64,000 bases of DNA, taken from assembly GCF_009737085.1 (NCBI RefSeq), contig NZ_WOVL01000019.1, positions 1 to 64,000 of the forward strand, written 5' to 3'. Positions 32,961 to 42,178 of the stretch are shown here, in pieces. Under the pieces are notes generated by a model. It was not told the DNA's origin and did no database searches. It saw only the letters and a list, made by a program, of their open reading frames with translations. Position numbers and translations under genes: made by a program. The stretch's first letter is position 1. Each line of letters begins with the position of its first letter. This DNA is from Paenibacillus sp. NEAU-GSW1 (lineage in GTDB: Bacteria > Bacillota > Bacilli > Paenibacillales > Paenibacillaceae).

Positions 32961-33292
32961 TTCACGTCTTTTTGGACGATTTTCGGCCTTGCCCGCAAGG
33001 CTTTGTGCTTGCCCGCAATGCAGAGGAATGCAAGCAGCTGATCGACGCTGAGCCGATTGGCATTTTATCTTTGGATTATGATTTGGGCTGGAACGAACCG
33101 ACCGGTTATGAAGTCGTCTGCCATTTGGTAGAGCGGGCTAAGTATCCGGAGCAAGTATATTTGCACACGTCGAGCGCAGCGGGAAGAATACAAATGTATC
33201 ATCTGCTGTCCACGCATGCGCCAATGCATGTTAAGCTCTTTAATGGGCCGATGCCTTCGGCAGTGCTGGAGGAAATAGCAAAACGGAAATGA
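32957..33292 (+). CDS. Cyclic-phosphate-processing receiver-like (cREC) protein
   Basis: 111-residue stand-alone receiver-fold protein. It begins IHVFLDDFRPCPQGF and has LSLDYDLGW (D40 at the receiver phospho-Asp position) and a late Lys in HVKLFNG. DDxR plus LDYDLG resembles the family named cyclic-phosphate processing receiver domain from genomic-context prediction. Start placed at the ATG overlapping the preceding stop (ATGA). No output domain and no kinase nearby in the operon, arguing against ordinary two-component signalling. Function is inferred. Confidence 0.65.
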   Translation: MIHVFLDDFRPCPQGFVLARNAEECKQLIDAEPIGILSLDYDLGWNEPTGYEVVCHLVERAKYPEQVYLHTSSAAGRIQMYHLLSTHAPMHVKLFNGPMPSAVLEEIAKRK

Positions 33293-33313
33293 TTGTTAGA
33301 TGGAGGTGTCGGT

Positions 33314-34330
33314 GTGAGCCGATGGATTGGCACGGCAAATCAGGGGTATTCCCCATATGCGATAGAAGAACTTCGGCGGCTTCTGCCCGATATGAAAGCG
33401 ACGCAGCTTGTCGCCGGAGAGGTTTTTATATTTGATACGTCGCTGGACCGCGAGGCGGCTATTCATGCCGTTCATAGCGAACGTCCTGCTTTTTTGCGTC
33501 ATATGCAGCCGATCGACCGCGTCATCGCCATACATGGCGATGCGGATGACTTGCAGGAGCTTTCCGAAACCGCGAGAAGGGCGGCTCTTATTTTGGAGGA
33601 CAAGCGGGTATCCATTCATTTGCGAAAAGTGAAGGCTACCAAGTATCCTTATTCGGCGGCTGATACAAAGGCGCTGCTGGATGCGGTGCTGGAGGAAATG
33701 GGCGCTGAATCGTCGCTTCAGCAACCGGATGTTATAATGGCGATATACGCTGGCGAAAGCGAGCTGTATATCGGATACGGCAGTCCGTCGGACATGCTTT
33801 CCGATTGGCCGGGCGGCGCCGTCCGTTTCCAACGGGAGAAAGGGCAAATCTCGCGGGCCAAGTTCAAGCTGCTGGAAGCAGAACGTGAATTTGGCCTTGA
33901 TTATTCGGCATACCGCAATGCGCTTGACGTCGGCGCGGCTCCGGGCGGATGGACATCGCTGCTTCTGGAGCGCGGAGTTCGCGTAACTGCGGTTGACCCG
34001 GGCGAGATGCATCCGTCGCTTGCGAACCATCCGATGCTGACTTGCTTGAAGCGCAACGCTGCCGATGTGAAGTTTCAACCGGGCTCGTTCGATTTGCTCG
34101 TCTGCGATATGAGCTGGAGTCCGATGCAAATGTGCAAACTCGTGCTCGATCTGGAACCGTCTCTTGCGCCGCATGCGACGGCGGTCGTTACCGTCAAACT
34201 GATGCATCGCAAGCCGCTTCAAACGATTCGCGAAGTGAAGGAACGTCTTTCAACTGCATTCGTGATCGAGCAGTCCAGACAGCTGTTCCACAACCGCGAA
34301 GAAATTACGCTCCATTTAACTAAAAAATAA
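33314..34330 (+). CDS. RlmM/FtsJ-like SAM-dependent methyltransferase
   Basis: Predicted 2'-O-type RNA methyltransferase. The N-terminal ~160 residues are THUMP-like; the C-terminal Rossmann fold shows DVGAAPGGWTSLLL, AVDPGEM, LLVCDMSWSP and VTVKLMHRKP, fitting the FtsJ-type K-D-K-E layout. Length 338 from a GTG five bases after GGAGGTG (33302-33308). RlmM methylates 23S rRNA C2498 in E. coli; the target here is not known. Last gene of the operon; a terminator follows at 34380-34430. Confidence 0.85.
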   Translation: MSRWIGTANQGYSPYAIEELRRLLPDMKATQLVAGEVFIFDTSLDREAAIHAVHSERPAFLRHMQPIDRVIAIHGDADDLQELSETARRAALILEDKRVSIHLRKVKATKYPYSAADTKALLDAVLEEMGAESSLQQPDVIMAIYAGESELYIGYGSPSDMLSDWPGGAVRFQREKGQISRAKFKLLEAEREFGLDYSAYRNALDVGAAPGGWTSLLLERGVRVTAVDPGEMHPSLANHPMLTCLKRNAADVKFQPGSFDLLVCDMSWSPMQMCKLVLDLEPSLAPHATAVVTVKLMHRKPLQTIREVKERLSTAFVIEQSRQLFHNREEITLHLTKK

Positions 34331-34379
34331 GAGTCTGAAAGTTGCTTTTTATTAAATTGAGCGGCTAAGGAACGGAGAG

Positions 34380-34430
34380 AAAGGTTGAGCTGTAGGAGCG
34401 ATCAACAGCAGCCGGAAGTCCAACCTTTTT
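34380..34430 (+). terminator. Terminator of the repair operon
   Basis: AAAGGTTG (34380-34387) pairs with CAACCTTT (34421-34428), with an inner GCTGT/ACAGC helix, then Ts to 34430. Confidence 0.8.
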
Positions 34431-34487
34431 CGTAGTTTCCGACTAACGATCAGTTAATAAGCTTGCGACTTGAAAGAAGGGGACAGG

Positions 34488-36245
34488 ATGCGGAAATTTA
34501 AGGCGCTCTATACGAATTTGCCGATTAAATACAAGCTGTTTGTCCTTTTTTTCGTTATGCTGGCGGTCGTTACCAGCGTCAGTTCCGTTATGCAGCAGTA
34601 CGCGTTCGGCATATATGACGAAAAGGTTTATCAACAGTCCGCAAAAGCGCTGAGCCTGTCATCCGTCGGCATTGAGAACGAATTAGACAAAATTTCGCAG
34701 TTAGGCTTTACGATCGCTACCGATTCGACGATTCAAAAATATTTGAGCGCGATCCGCAGCGGAGGCTCGCAATATGACAACTATGTCATTATGAGAAACA
34801 TAAAGGATCGGATCGTCGATTTGGGCGGACTGGGCAAATATATTCAATCGGTTCAAATTTACGATGTCAATCGAACGGAATATGCCGCAGGCAACCAAAG
34901 CATTACGATGAAGAACGAACGGTTGAACCGGATTATTTCGGCATCTGCCCAGAATAAAGGCGGCAATACATGGGTGTCGGCCGATGAGTTCGATGACAGC
35001 CTGACTGCTGCCAGGGAAATTCGAAGCTATCAGAATATCGAGCTTGAAAATTTGGGCATATTGACGATTCGCGTCGATACGAACAAAATGTTTTCCGATT
35101 ATACGGCCGGGGACAGTTCACAGCATACCTCGATGATCATCGTTCAAGGCGATAAGGTGATCTACCCTGACGATACGACCGTGGCAGCCGAGACGCTGCA
35201 GCATATGAACGATGGCGGAAGAGGCTATCAAATGATGCCGCATGAAGGGCGGCAATATTTCGTCGCGCATGTGAAGTCTGCCAAGATGGGATGGACGTAC
35301 TATACGCTGCTGCCGTTCGACGATATTTTCCAAAGCATTGTTCAAGTTAAAAATACGATCATTATTGCTTTTATTATATTGATCGCTTTATCCATCCTGT
35401 TCTCGTTGCGGTTTGCCAAACAGCTCACGAAACCGATCGAAAGCTTGAATATGAAGATGAAGCGGGTTCAGCTCGGCAATTTCGAGAACACGGATGTCGC
35501 AAGCACTCCGGAGCTCGCTATGGATGAAGTAGGTCAAATGCATCGCAATTTCCGTATCATGCTTGACCGGATTAATGAACTCATACAAGAAAACTACGTG
35601 AAGCAATTGGCCATTAAAGATACGCAATTTAAAGCGCTGCAGGCGCAGATCAATCCGCATTTCTTATACAATACGCTCGAGACGATTAATTGGAGCGCAA
35701 AAATGAGCCGCCAGACGCAAATATCGCAAATGGTCGAAGCATTAGGCTCGCTGCTGCGAACTTCAATCAGCATTAAAGAGCCGATTATTCCGCTTTCCAA
35801 AGAATTAGAGATCATTTCGTACTATATTACGATTCAAAATTTTCGTTTCGAGGAAAGGCTCGATTTCCATCTCGAAATTCCGGACGAGCTGTTGTACTGC
35901 GGCATTCCAAAACTTTCGCTCCAGCCGTTAATTGAGAACGCGGTCAACTACGGGCTTGAGCAAATGATCGATACATGCGTCATTCAAGTGAGCGCAGAGC
36001 TGCAGGAGGACTTCCTATTTATTTCGGTTCAGGATAACGGACCAGGCATGAAGCAGCAGTATGCGGACCAATTGTTAAGCGGCGAGGCGAAAACGAAGGG
36101 AACAGGCCTTGGTTTGAAAAATATCGAAGAACGCATCAAGCTGCTATACGGCGATGCTTATGGAATGACTGTAGTAAGCGCGATCAATGCCGGCACAAAG
36201 GTCAGTTTAAAGCTTCCGTATGAAATGAGGGATCATCTTGGTTAA
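34488..36245 (+). CDS. YesM-type sensor histidine kinase
   Basis: Membrane sensor kinase of the YesM/LytS-like (HisKA_7TM-independent, His_kinase) class. Two membrane segments (about 19-39 and 286-308) flank an extracytoplasmic sensor domain of ~245 residues; a HAMP domain follows (about 310-365). The phospho-acceptor motif is QAQINPHFLYNTLETINW with H391; the ATPase has N-box LQPLIENAVNYGL and G-boxes DNGPGM and GTGLGLKN. 585 residues from the ATG after AAGAAGGGG. Overlaps the regulator gene by 8 bp. Likely senses availability of the oligosaccharide imported by the downstream transporter. Confidence 0.93.
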   Translation: MRKFKALYTNLPIKYKLFVLFFVMLAVVTSVSSVMQQYAFGIYDEKVYQQSAKALSLSSVGIENELDKISQLGFTIATDSTIQKYLSAIRSGGSQYDNYVIMRNIKDRIVDLGGLGKYIQSVQIYDVNRTEYAAGNQSITMKNERLNRIISASAQNKGGNTWVSADEFDDSLTAAREIRSYQNIELENLGILTIRVDTNKMFSDYTAGDSSQHTSMIIVQGDKVIYPDDTTVAAETLQHMNDGGRGYQMMPHEGRQYFVAHVKSAKMGWTYYTLLPFDDIFQSIVQVKNTIIIAFIILIALSILFSLRFAKQLTKPIESLNMKMKRVQLGNFENTDVASTPELAMDEVGQMHRNFRIMLDRINELIQENYVKQLAIKDTQFKALQAQINPHFLYNTLETINWSAKMSRQTQISQMVEALGSLLRTSISIKEPIIPLSKELEIISYYITIQNFRFEERLDFHLEIPDELLYCGIPKLSLQPLIENAVNYGLEQMIDTCVIQVSAELQEDFLFISVQDNGPGMKQQYADQLLSGEAKTKGTGLGLKNIEERIKLLYGDAYGMTVVSAINAGTKVSLKLPYEMRDHLG

Positions 36246-37794
36246 AGTGCTGTTAGTCGATGATGAACGAATTATTTTGGAAGGCATATCAAGCCTTGTG
36301 CGTTGGTCTGAATTAAATGCCGAGCTTGTCGGGACGGCGAGAAACGGCATCGAAGCGATTGCGTTTATAGAAGAGCATCAGCCCGATATCGTCATTTCTG
36401 ATATTAAGATGCCTGGCATGGATGGGCTGCAGCTTGTTGAAAATGTGTATGAACAATATCCGCACATTGCGTTTATTTTGCTTTCCGGGTTTAGCGAATT
36501 CGATTATGCCCGCAAGGCCATGCAATATGGCGTCAAGCATTATTTGCTCAAGCCGTGCAACGAGAACGCTATCGAGCAGGCTATTGAAGAAGTATGCGAT
36601 GAGCTTGCAGCCAAGCAGTCGCAAAGCCAGTTTGTCATGACGATGCAACAGGAGCTGACGAAAGTACTGCCCCATGCCAAGTCGCAATTTCTGAAAGAGC
36701 TGGTTACTAACAAAACATATGGCAAACGCGATTGGGAAGACTATCGGAGAATGTTCCATCTGGAATACGAGCAGCAAAATGTAAGGCTTATATTGCTGCA
36801 AGTAGAAGGCCATTATGAATTTGAGCATTTGTTTGCGCTGACGAATATTGCGGAGGATGTGCTTGGCAAGGAACTCGTGCTGCTAAGCACGACAATCGGC
36901 AAGCAAGTGCTTATTCTGATCCAGGAAATAGAACGTGAGTTGTTGTTCAGCCATTTGGCCGGCATTAAGCGGACGTTTTCCGATTTCTATAAGCGAGACG
37001 TGACCATTGCGGTCAGTGATGAAGCGGAAATTACGGACGCGCGCAAAATGTACCGCGAAACGATGGAATGTTTGAATTATCGTTTTCATCTAGGCGAGGG
37101 GGCCATTATTACGCCTAACGATGTAGGCTCGCCAGCCGGTTTTGACAACGGCAGCTTTTATTACGATGACGAACAGCTGACGATGGACGTGAAGGCAGGC
37201 AATTCCGAAGAAGCGAAGCTGGAGCTTGAACGTTATTTTCAACTATTGTCGGAACAGCGGCTCAACAACGGCATGACGAAGTCATACGTCATTCCGTTGT
37301 TTATGTCTATCGTAAGGCAAAGCGGCGCCGATAAGATGAACAATTATTTGAAAATGATCGCCAGGCTGGATGAACTGGATACGCTTCGCGCCATTGAAAG
37401 CTTTGTGACGGAAACAGCGCTGCAAATATGCGCCGATAATTTCTCATCGCATAAATCGAAGCAGTCGGGCGTCATTCGCAAAATGATCGCTGTCATTGAA
37501 CAAAATATCGGCTACCCAGAGCTGTCGCTTAACTGGGTAGCAAACGAGATTCTATATATGAATCCTGATTATTTGGGCAAGCTCTTTAAGAAAGAAACAG
37601 GCGAGAAATTTTCAAATTATGTGATGAAGCTGCGAATCGATAAAGCAGTCGACGTCATTAAAGGCATTGAAGACGTCAGAGTATTCGAGCTGGCCGAGCA
37701 ATTCGGCTTCGGCGACAATCCGCAATATTTTAGCCAAGTTTTTAAAAAGCATACGGGGCATACGCCCTCCGAATATAAGAGATCGCTGTCCTGA
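36238..37794 (+). CDS. YesN-type response regulator, AraC-family output
   Basis: 518 residues. N-terminal receiver with DDE (8-10), phospho-acceptor Asp55 (VISDIKMPGMDG) and K at FILLSGF...YLLKP. A central ~270-residue linker region is followed by a C-terminal AraC double helix-turn-helix (about 415-518; FKKETGEKFSNYVMKLRIDKA and SQVFKKHTGHTPSEYKRS). Starts with TTG inside the kinase stop region, GAGGGAT upstream. Predicted activator of the adjacent ABC transporter/GH105 genes. Confidence 0.93.
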   Translation: MVKVLLVDDERIILEGISSLVRWSELNAELVGTARNGIEAIAFIEEHQPDIVISDIKMPGMDGLQLVENVYEQYPHIAFILLSGFSEFDYARKAMQYGVKHYLLKPCNENAIEQAIEEVCDELAAKQSQSQFVMTMQQELTKVLPHAKSQFLKELVTNKTYGKRDWEDYRRMFHLEYEQQNVRLILLQVEGHYEFEHLFALTNIAEDVLGKELVLLSTTIGKQVLILIQEIERELLFSHLAGIKRTFSDFYKRDVTIAVSDEAEITDARKMYRETMECLNYRFHLGEGAIITPNDVGSPAGFDNGSFYYDDEQLTMDVKAGNSEEAKLELERYFQLLSEQRLNNGMTKSYVIPLFMSIVRQSGADKMNNYLKMIARLDELDTLRAIESFVTETALQICADNFSSHKSKQSGVIRKMIAVIEQNIGYPELSLNWVANEILYMNPDYLGKLFKKETGEKFSNYVMKLRIDKAVDVIKGIEDVRVFELAEQFGFGDNPQYFSQVFKKHTGHTPSEYKRSLS

Positions 37795-37841
37795 ATGGAC
37801 GGCAATCTCTGTTTTTTTAACAAAGAAAGCGGTTTTCTTTA

Positions 37842-37870
37842 TTAAGAAAGCGGATACATAAAGCTATAAT
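37842..37870 (+). promoter_or_regulatory. Promoter with overlapping cre-like site before the binding-protein gene
   Basis: -10 TATAAT (37865-37870) and weak -35 TTAAGA (37842-37847) with 17-bp spacer. AAGAAAGCGGATACA (37844-37858) matches the catabolite-responsive element consensus WTGNAANCGNWNNCW at all positions but one and overlaps the promoter. A poorer copy (AAGAAAGCGG) lies 22 bp upstream. Weak -35 suits activation by the YesN-type regulator, and the cre-like site suggests CcpA repression. Confidence 0.6.
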
Positions 37871-37922
37871 GTAACTTGTAAGACAACAATTCAACTGCAC
37901 AGAAACGAAAGGGGATCAACAA

Positions 37923-39245
37923 ATGAAGCACACGAAAAAAATGCTTTTTCTCCTGATGGCGCTGGCACTAGTATTTGTCGCAGCATGCGGCAACAACAAT
38001 GGAAGCAATGCTGAAAACGCCGGCACTGGCGAACAGGCTGGCAGCAGCAACAGCGGCGACAAGCAAGTTACGCTGCGCATGTCTTGGTGGGGCGGCGAAC
38101 CGCGTCACGAGTACACGAAAAAAGTTATCGAACTGTACCAATCGAAAAATCCGAACGTCAAAGTCGAAGTTGAATACGCAAACTATGATGATTACTGGAA
38201 AAAGATCGCTCCACAAGCAGCCGCTAACGAGCTTCCGGATATTATGCAAATCGATACCGCTTATTATGCTCAATATGCAGGCAAAGGCCAGCTTGAAGAT
38301 TTGACGCCGTACTTCGGCAAACAAATCGATGTAACGAACATTAGCGAGAACGCTCTTTCCGCTGGCAAACTGGGCGACGGCAACTTCGGCATGAACCTTG
38401 GCGTTAACTCGCTTGGCTTCCAATACGATCCGGCACTTCTGAAACAAGCTGGCGTCGACAGCATTCCGGAAAACTGGACTTGGGACCAATACACAGAACT
38501 TGCGGCTAAAGCAAAAGCAGCCGGTCTCTACTTCGATACAGGCATGCGCGCAGAAGTATTCTTCGGCTACTACCTCCGTACACAAGGCAAAACGCTTTAC
38601 AACGCGGACGGCAACGGCCTTGGCTACGACGATGACAAACTGTTCGTTGATTTCTTCGGCAGACTGGCTGAGCTTGTAAAATCCGGCTCTGTACCGACAC
38701 CGGACGTGCTGGCACAAATTAAAGGCATCGAAGATGACTTGACTGTTAAACAAAAAGCGATCGGTATCTGGCAATGGTCGAACCAATTTGCGGCACTGCA
38801 GCAAGTAGCCAACCGCCCGTTGGAATTCGCTCCAATGGTAGGACCGGAAATGAAAAAAGGTTTGTACCTGAAACCGTCGATGTTCTTCTCCATCTCGAAA
38901 AACTCGAAAGTGAAAGAAGAAGCAGCTAAATTTATCGACTTCTGGATTAATGATGTTGAAGCGAACAAACTGATTCTTGGCGAGCGCGGCGTACCCGTCT
39001 CCAGCGTAATCAAAGAAGAGCTGAAACCGCTTCTGACACCGGCGCAACAACAAGTGTTTGATTATGTAGCTTGGTCTGAAACGAACAGCTCCCCAATGGA
39101 TCCAGTTGATCCAATCGGTTCCGCTGAAGTATTCGCATCGCTGAAAAGCGTAACAGAAGCAATGAACTACGGCCAAATGTCGGCCGAAGACGCTGCTGCG
39201 AAATTCAGAAAAGACGCGGAGTCCGTACTTTCGAAAAACAAATAA
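37923..39245 (+). CDS. ABC transporter sugar-binding lipoprotein
   Basis: Extracellular solute-binding protein family 1, 440 residues. Signal peptide with lipobox VAACG, lipidated Cys22, then a Gly/Asn/Ser-rich tether. Binding-protein fold features include TLRMSWWGGEPRHEYTKKVIELY and an aromatic-rich pocket region. Captures an oligosaccharide for the two permeases downstream. No ATPase gene is nearby; such CUT1 systems usually share an MsmX-type ATPase encoded elsewhere. Confidence 0.93.
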   Translation: MKHTKKMLFLLMALALVFVAACGNNNGSNAENAGTGEQAGSSNSGDKQVTLRMSWWGGEPRHEYTKKVIELYQSKNPNVKVEVEYANYDDYWKKIAPQAAANELPDIMQIDTAYYAQYAGKGQLEDLTPYFGKQIDVTNISENALSAGKLGDGNFGMNLGVNSLGFQYDPALLKQAGVDSIPENWTWDQYTELAAKAKAAGLYFDTGMRAEVFFGYYLRTQGKTLYNADGNGLGYDDDKLFVDFFGRLAELVKSGSVPTPDVLAQIKGIEDDLTVKQKAIGIWQWSNQFAALQQVANRPLEFAPMVGPEMKKGLYLKPSMFFSISKNSKVKEEAAKFIDFWINDVEANKLILGERGVPVSSVIKEELKPLLTPAQQQVFDYVAWSETNSSPMDPVDPIGSAEVFASLKSVTEAMNYGQMSAEDAAAKFRKDAESVLSKNK

Positions 39246-39255
39246 GTAACGAACG

Positions 39256-39287
39256 GGGCGATGGTTGGCGCTGATCAGCCATCGCCC
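39256..39287 (+). terminator. Intercistronic hairpin between binding protein and permeases
   Basis: GGGCGATGG (39256-39264) pairs with CCATCGCCC (39279-39287) around a short inner palindrome. No U-tract follows. Such hairpins commonly protect the binding-protein mRNA and lower permease expression. Confidence 0.65.
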
Positions 39288-39339
39288 ATTCCATAATAAG
39301 TAGAGACAAGACAGACTTCAGCGGTAGGAGTTGGTAAAA

Positions 39340-40239
39340 ATGAAATCGCTTTCTTTGAAAAACAACTTGATCGGTTACAGCTTTATTTCTCCGTTTGTAC
39401 TCGGATTTCTCATTTTCACTTTAATTCCGGCAGTCGCTTCGTTGTATTTCTCCTTCACAGATTACGATCTTTTATCATCGCCCAGCTGGCTCGGGCTTGA
39501 GCATTACACCAATATGTTTACATCGGATGATCGTTATGCGACTTCCTTGAAAGTTACGCTGCTGTACGTATTTATCGGCGTACCGCTTCGTTTGATCTTC
39601 GCGTTGTTCGTCGCGATGATCCTGAACACAACTTCGAAAGCTGTCGGGCTTTACAGAACCGTTTATTATTTGCCTTCTATCATTGGCGGCAGCGTTGCGG
39701 TATCGATTATGTGGCGCAACCTGTTTGGCGATCAAGGCATCATTAACGGACTGTTGACTGGCCTCGGTTTTAATAGTGTTAGATGGTTTGGCGATCCGGA
39801 TGCCGCTTTGTTCATGCTTATTACGCTCTCCGTATGGCAGTTCGGATCTTCCATGTTGATTTTTCTAGCCGGTTTGAAAAACATTCCAGGCGAGCTTTAT
39901 GAAGCGGCTGGCGTGGACGGCGCAGGCTTCTTCCGCAGATTTTTCAGCATCACGCTTCCGATGCTTACGCCGATCATTTTGTTCAACTTGATCATGCAAT
40001 TAATCAGCGCATTTATGACTTTCGTTCCTGCTTACATTATTTCCAAGGGCGAAGGCGGTCCTATGGACGGCACGCTATTGTACTCGCTCTACTTATTCCG
40101 CCAAGCGTTCGTCTTTTTCGATATGGGCTACGCATCGGCAATGGCATGGGTCATGCTCATCATCGTCGGCATTCTTACAGCGCTTGTATTTGCATCATCC
40201 AAGCTGTGGGTTCACTACGAATCGGAAGGGGGCCGTTAA
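39340..40239 (+). CDS. Sugar ABC transporter permease (CUT1, MalF/UgpA type)
   Basis: Integral membrane protein of 299 residues with about six membrane segments. The EAA loop that contacts the ATPase is visible as ELYEAAGVDGAGFFRRFFSITLPML. The start is the ATG nine bases after GGTAGGAG; an in-frame TTG directly follows the site and is too close. 3-bp gap to the second permease. Confidence 0.93.
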   Translation: MKSLSLKNNLIGYSFISPFVLGFLIFTLIPAVASLYFSFTDYDLLSSPSWLGLEHYTNMFTSDDRYATSLKVTLLYVFIGVPLRLIFALFVAMILNTTSKAVGLYRTVYYLPSIIGGSVAVSIMWRNLFGDQGIINGLLTGLGFNSVRWFGDPDAALFMLITLSVWQFGSSMLIFLAGLKNIPGELYEAAGVDGAGFFRRFFSITLPMLTPIILFNLIMQLISAFMTFVPAYIISKGEGGPMDGTLLYSLYLFRQAFVFFDMGYASAMAWVMLIIVGILTALVFASSKLWVHYESEGGR

Positions 40240-40242
40240 ACA

Positions 40243-41079
40243 ATGCGTATCGGCAACATGAAATGGCCGCTCTATCACGTACTCGTCGGCGCTCTTGCCA
40301 TCATTATGATCTATCCGGTTATCTGGCTCATTATGAGCTCGTTTAAAGAAAGTTCGGTTATCTTTACGACATCGGGATCGCTTATCCCGGATCCATGGAT
40401 TTGGACCAACTACAAAACAGGATGGCTTGGCGTCGCCGGTCAAACGTTTATGAGCTTTATTTACAACTCGTTTGAAATCGTAGTCATCTCGACGATCGGC
40501 GCAGTGCTATCGTCTGCATTCGTCGCTTTCGGATTTGCTCGTCTGCAATTTTTCGGCCGCAGCATTTGGTTTGGCATCATGATGGTAACGTTGATGCTGC
40601 CGCATGATGTCGTACTCGTTCCGCAATACATTTTATTCTCGAAGCTCGGTTGGATCGGCACGATCGCTCCAATCACGGTTCCGCAATTTTTCGGCATTCC
40701 GTTCTTCATTTTCTTGATGGTTCAGTTTATCCGTTCCATTCCCAGAGAATTGGATGAAGCAGCAACTATCGACGGCACAGGCAAATTTGGCTTGTTCTTC
40801 AAAATCATTTTGCCGTTGATCGTACCAGCGCTGGCAACAGCGGCGATCTTCTCTTTCTACTGGCGTTGGGAGGATCTGATGGGTCCGCTGCTATACCTGA
40901 ACAAACCAAGCGCTTACACCGTATCGCTCGGCTTGAAAATGTTCCTTGACAGCGAAAGCGTATCGAACTGGGGCGCGATGTTCGCGATGTCGGTTGTCAG
41001 CTTGGTACCGGTTATTGCCGTATTCTTTATCTTCCAGAAGTACATTGTGGAAGGTATCAGCACAAGCGGGTTGAAATAA
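40243..41079 (+). CDS. Sugar ABC transporter permease (CUT1, MalG/UgpE type)
   Basis: 278 residues, about six membrane segments. EAA loop: [28 protein letters not shown]-terminal signature [14 protein letters not shown] is usual in this subfamily. GGAAGGGGG ribosome site precedes the ATG. Forms the transmembrane pair with the upstream permease. Confidence 0.93.
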   Translation: MRIGNMKWPLYHVLVGALAIIMIYPVIWLIMSSFKESSVIFTTSGSLIPDPWIWTNYKTGWLGVAGQTFMSFIYNSFEIVVISTIGAVLSSAFVAFGFARLQFFGRSIWFGIMMVTLMLPHDVVLVPQYILFSKLGWIGTIAPITVPQFFGIPFFIFLMVQFIRSIPRELDEAATIDGTGKFGLFFKIILPLIVPALATAAIFSFYWRWEDLMGPLLYLNKPSAYTVSLGLKMFLDSESVSNWGAMFAMSVVSLVPVIAVFFIFQKYIVEGISTSGLK

Positions 41080-41107
41080 TAGGATGAATAATGAGGAGAC
41101 GATAGAT

Positions 41108-42139
41108 ATGCCGCAATTGCAATTTGATGAACAACAAATTCGTGACGTGATTGATCGTGTTGTCGAGCGCACCTTCCGTATGGATTTCGGCTGGGATTGG
41201 CCGGGCGGCGTAGCGTTCTACGGCGTATGCGAGGCGTATGAGGCAACAGGCAACGAGAAATATATCCATTTGCTGAAGCAATGGGTTGACGAGCAGTTGG
41301 AAGATGGATTGCCTCGTTTGACGATTAACGGCGTATCCATCGGCCATTCCTTGATTTCGCTTTACAAAGCGACAGATGAGCAGCGTTACTTGGATGTTGC
41401 GATTCAAATGGCCGATTTTTTGAAAAACGACGCGATCCGGTTTGCCGAAGGCATTTTCCAGCATACGGTTAACTCCGAGGAATATAACTTCCCTGAGCAG
41501 GCTTGGGTAGACACGATGATGATGGCGGGCTTGTTCCTTGTCCGTATGGGGCATTTGCTTGATCGCTCCGACTATTTGGAAGACGGCTTGAAGCAATATC
41601 ACGGACATGAGCGGGTGTTGCAAGACAGCGTTACGAATTTGTACTACCACGGCTGGGACAACATTGCGCAAAACCATATGTCCGGCATCTTCTGGGCGCG
41701 CGGCAACAGCTGGGCATCGCTGACGATGGCGAAGGCGCTGCCGCATATCGCGGTTCAGCATCCGGCCTATATGATTATCGAAGGCTCGCTGCGCGATCAG
41801 CTTGCAGCGCTCGTCCGTCTCCAATCGGATAACGGCTTGTGGCATACGGTGCTTGACGATCCTGCAGCTTACGAAGAAACTTCCGGCTCCTGTGGCATTG
41901 CAACCGGGTTGTTCAACTTTGGACCGCTGTACAACAAATATATTCAAAAATCGATTGACGGCATTTTGGGCCAAATTACGGAAGACGGCTCCGTACAGAA
42001 CGTATCCGCAGGCACAGCAGTCATGTTCGACAAGCAAGGCTACAAAGACGTTGCGCACAAACGGGTGCAAGGCTGGGGCCAAGGCCTCGCGCTTGCGTTC
42101 CTCGCGGAAGTGCTCCGCTCGAAGAAGCGGGCGTTTTAA
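41108..42139 (+). CDS. GH105 unsaturated uronyl hydrolase (YteR/YesR-like)
   Basis: Cytoplasmic glycoside hydrolase family 105 enzyme that removes the unsaturated uronic acid left by pectate or rhamnogalacturonan lyases. The (alpha/alpha)6 barrel motifs are present: DWPGGVAFYGVCEAYEATG, QAWVDTMMMAG with catalytic-type D135, and YYHGWDNIAQNHMSGIFWARGNSW. Length 343. The ATG eight bases after GAGGAG is preferred over one eight codons upstream. The absence of a signal peptide fits degradation after import by the neighbouring ABC system. Confidence 0.92.
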   Translation: MPQLQFDEQQIRDVIDRVVERTFRMDFGWDWPGGVAFYGVCEAYEATGNEKYIHLLKQWVDEQLEDGLPRLTINGVSIGHSLISLYKATDEQRYLDVAIQMADFLKNDAIRFAEGIFQHTVNSEEYNFPEQAWVDTMMMAGLFLVRMGHLLDRSDYLEDGLKQYHGHERVLQDSVTNLYYHGWDNIAQNHMSGIFWARGNSWASLTMAKALPHIAVQHPAYMIIEGSLRDQLAALVRLQSDNGLWHTVLDDPAAYEETSGSCGIATGLFNFGPLYNKYIQKSIDGILGQITEDGSVQNVSAGTAVMFDKQGYKDVAHKRVQGWGQGLALAFLAEVLRSKKRAF

Positions 42140-42178
42140 TAAAGCTTTAATGGGCTAGAGCAAATTACCTTCAATAGA

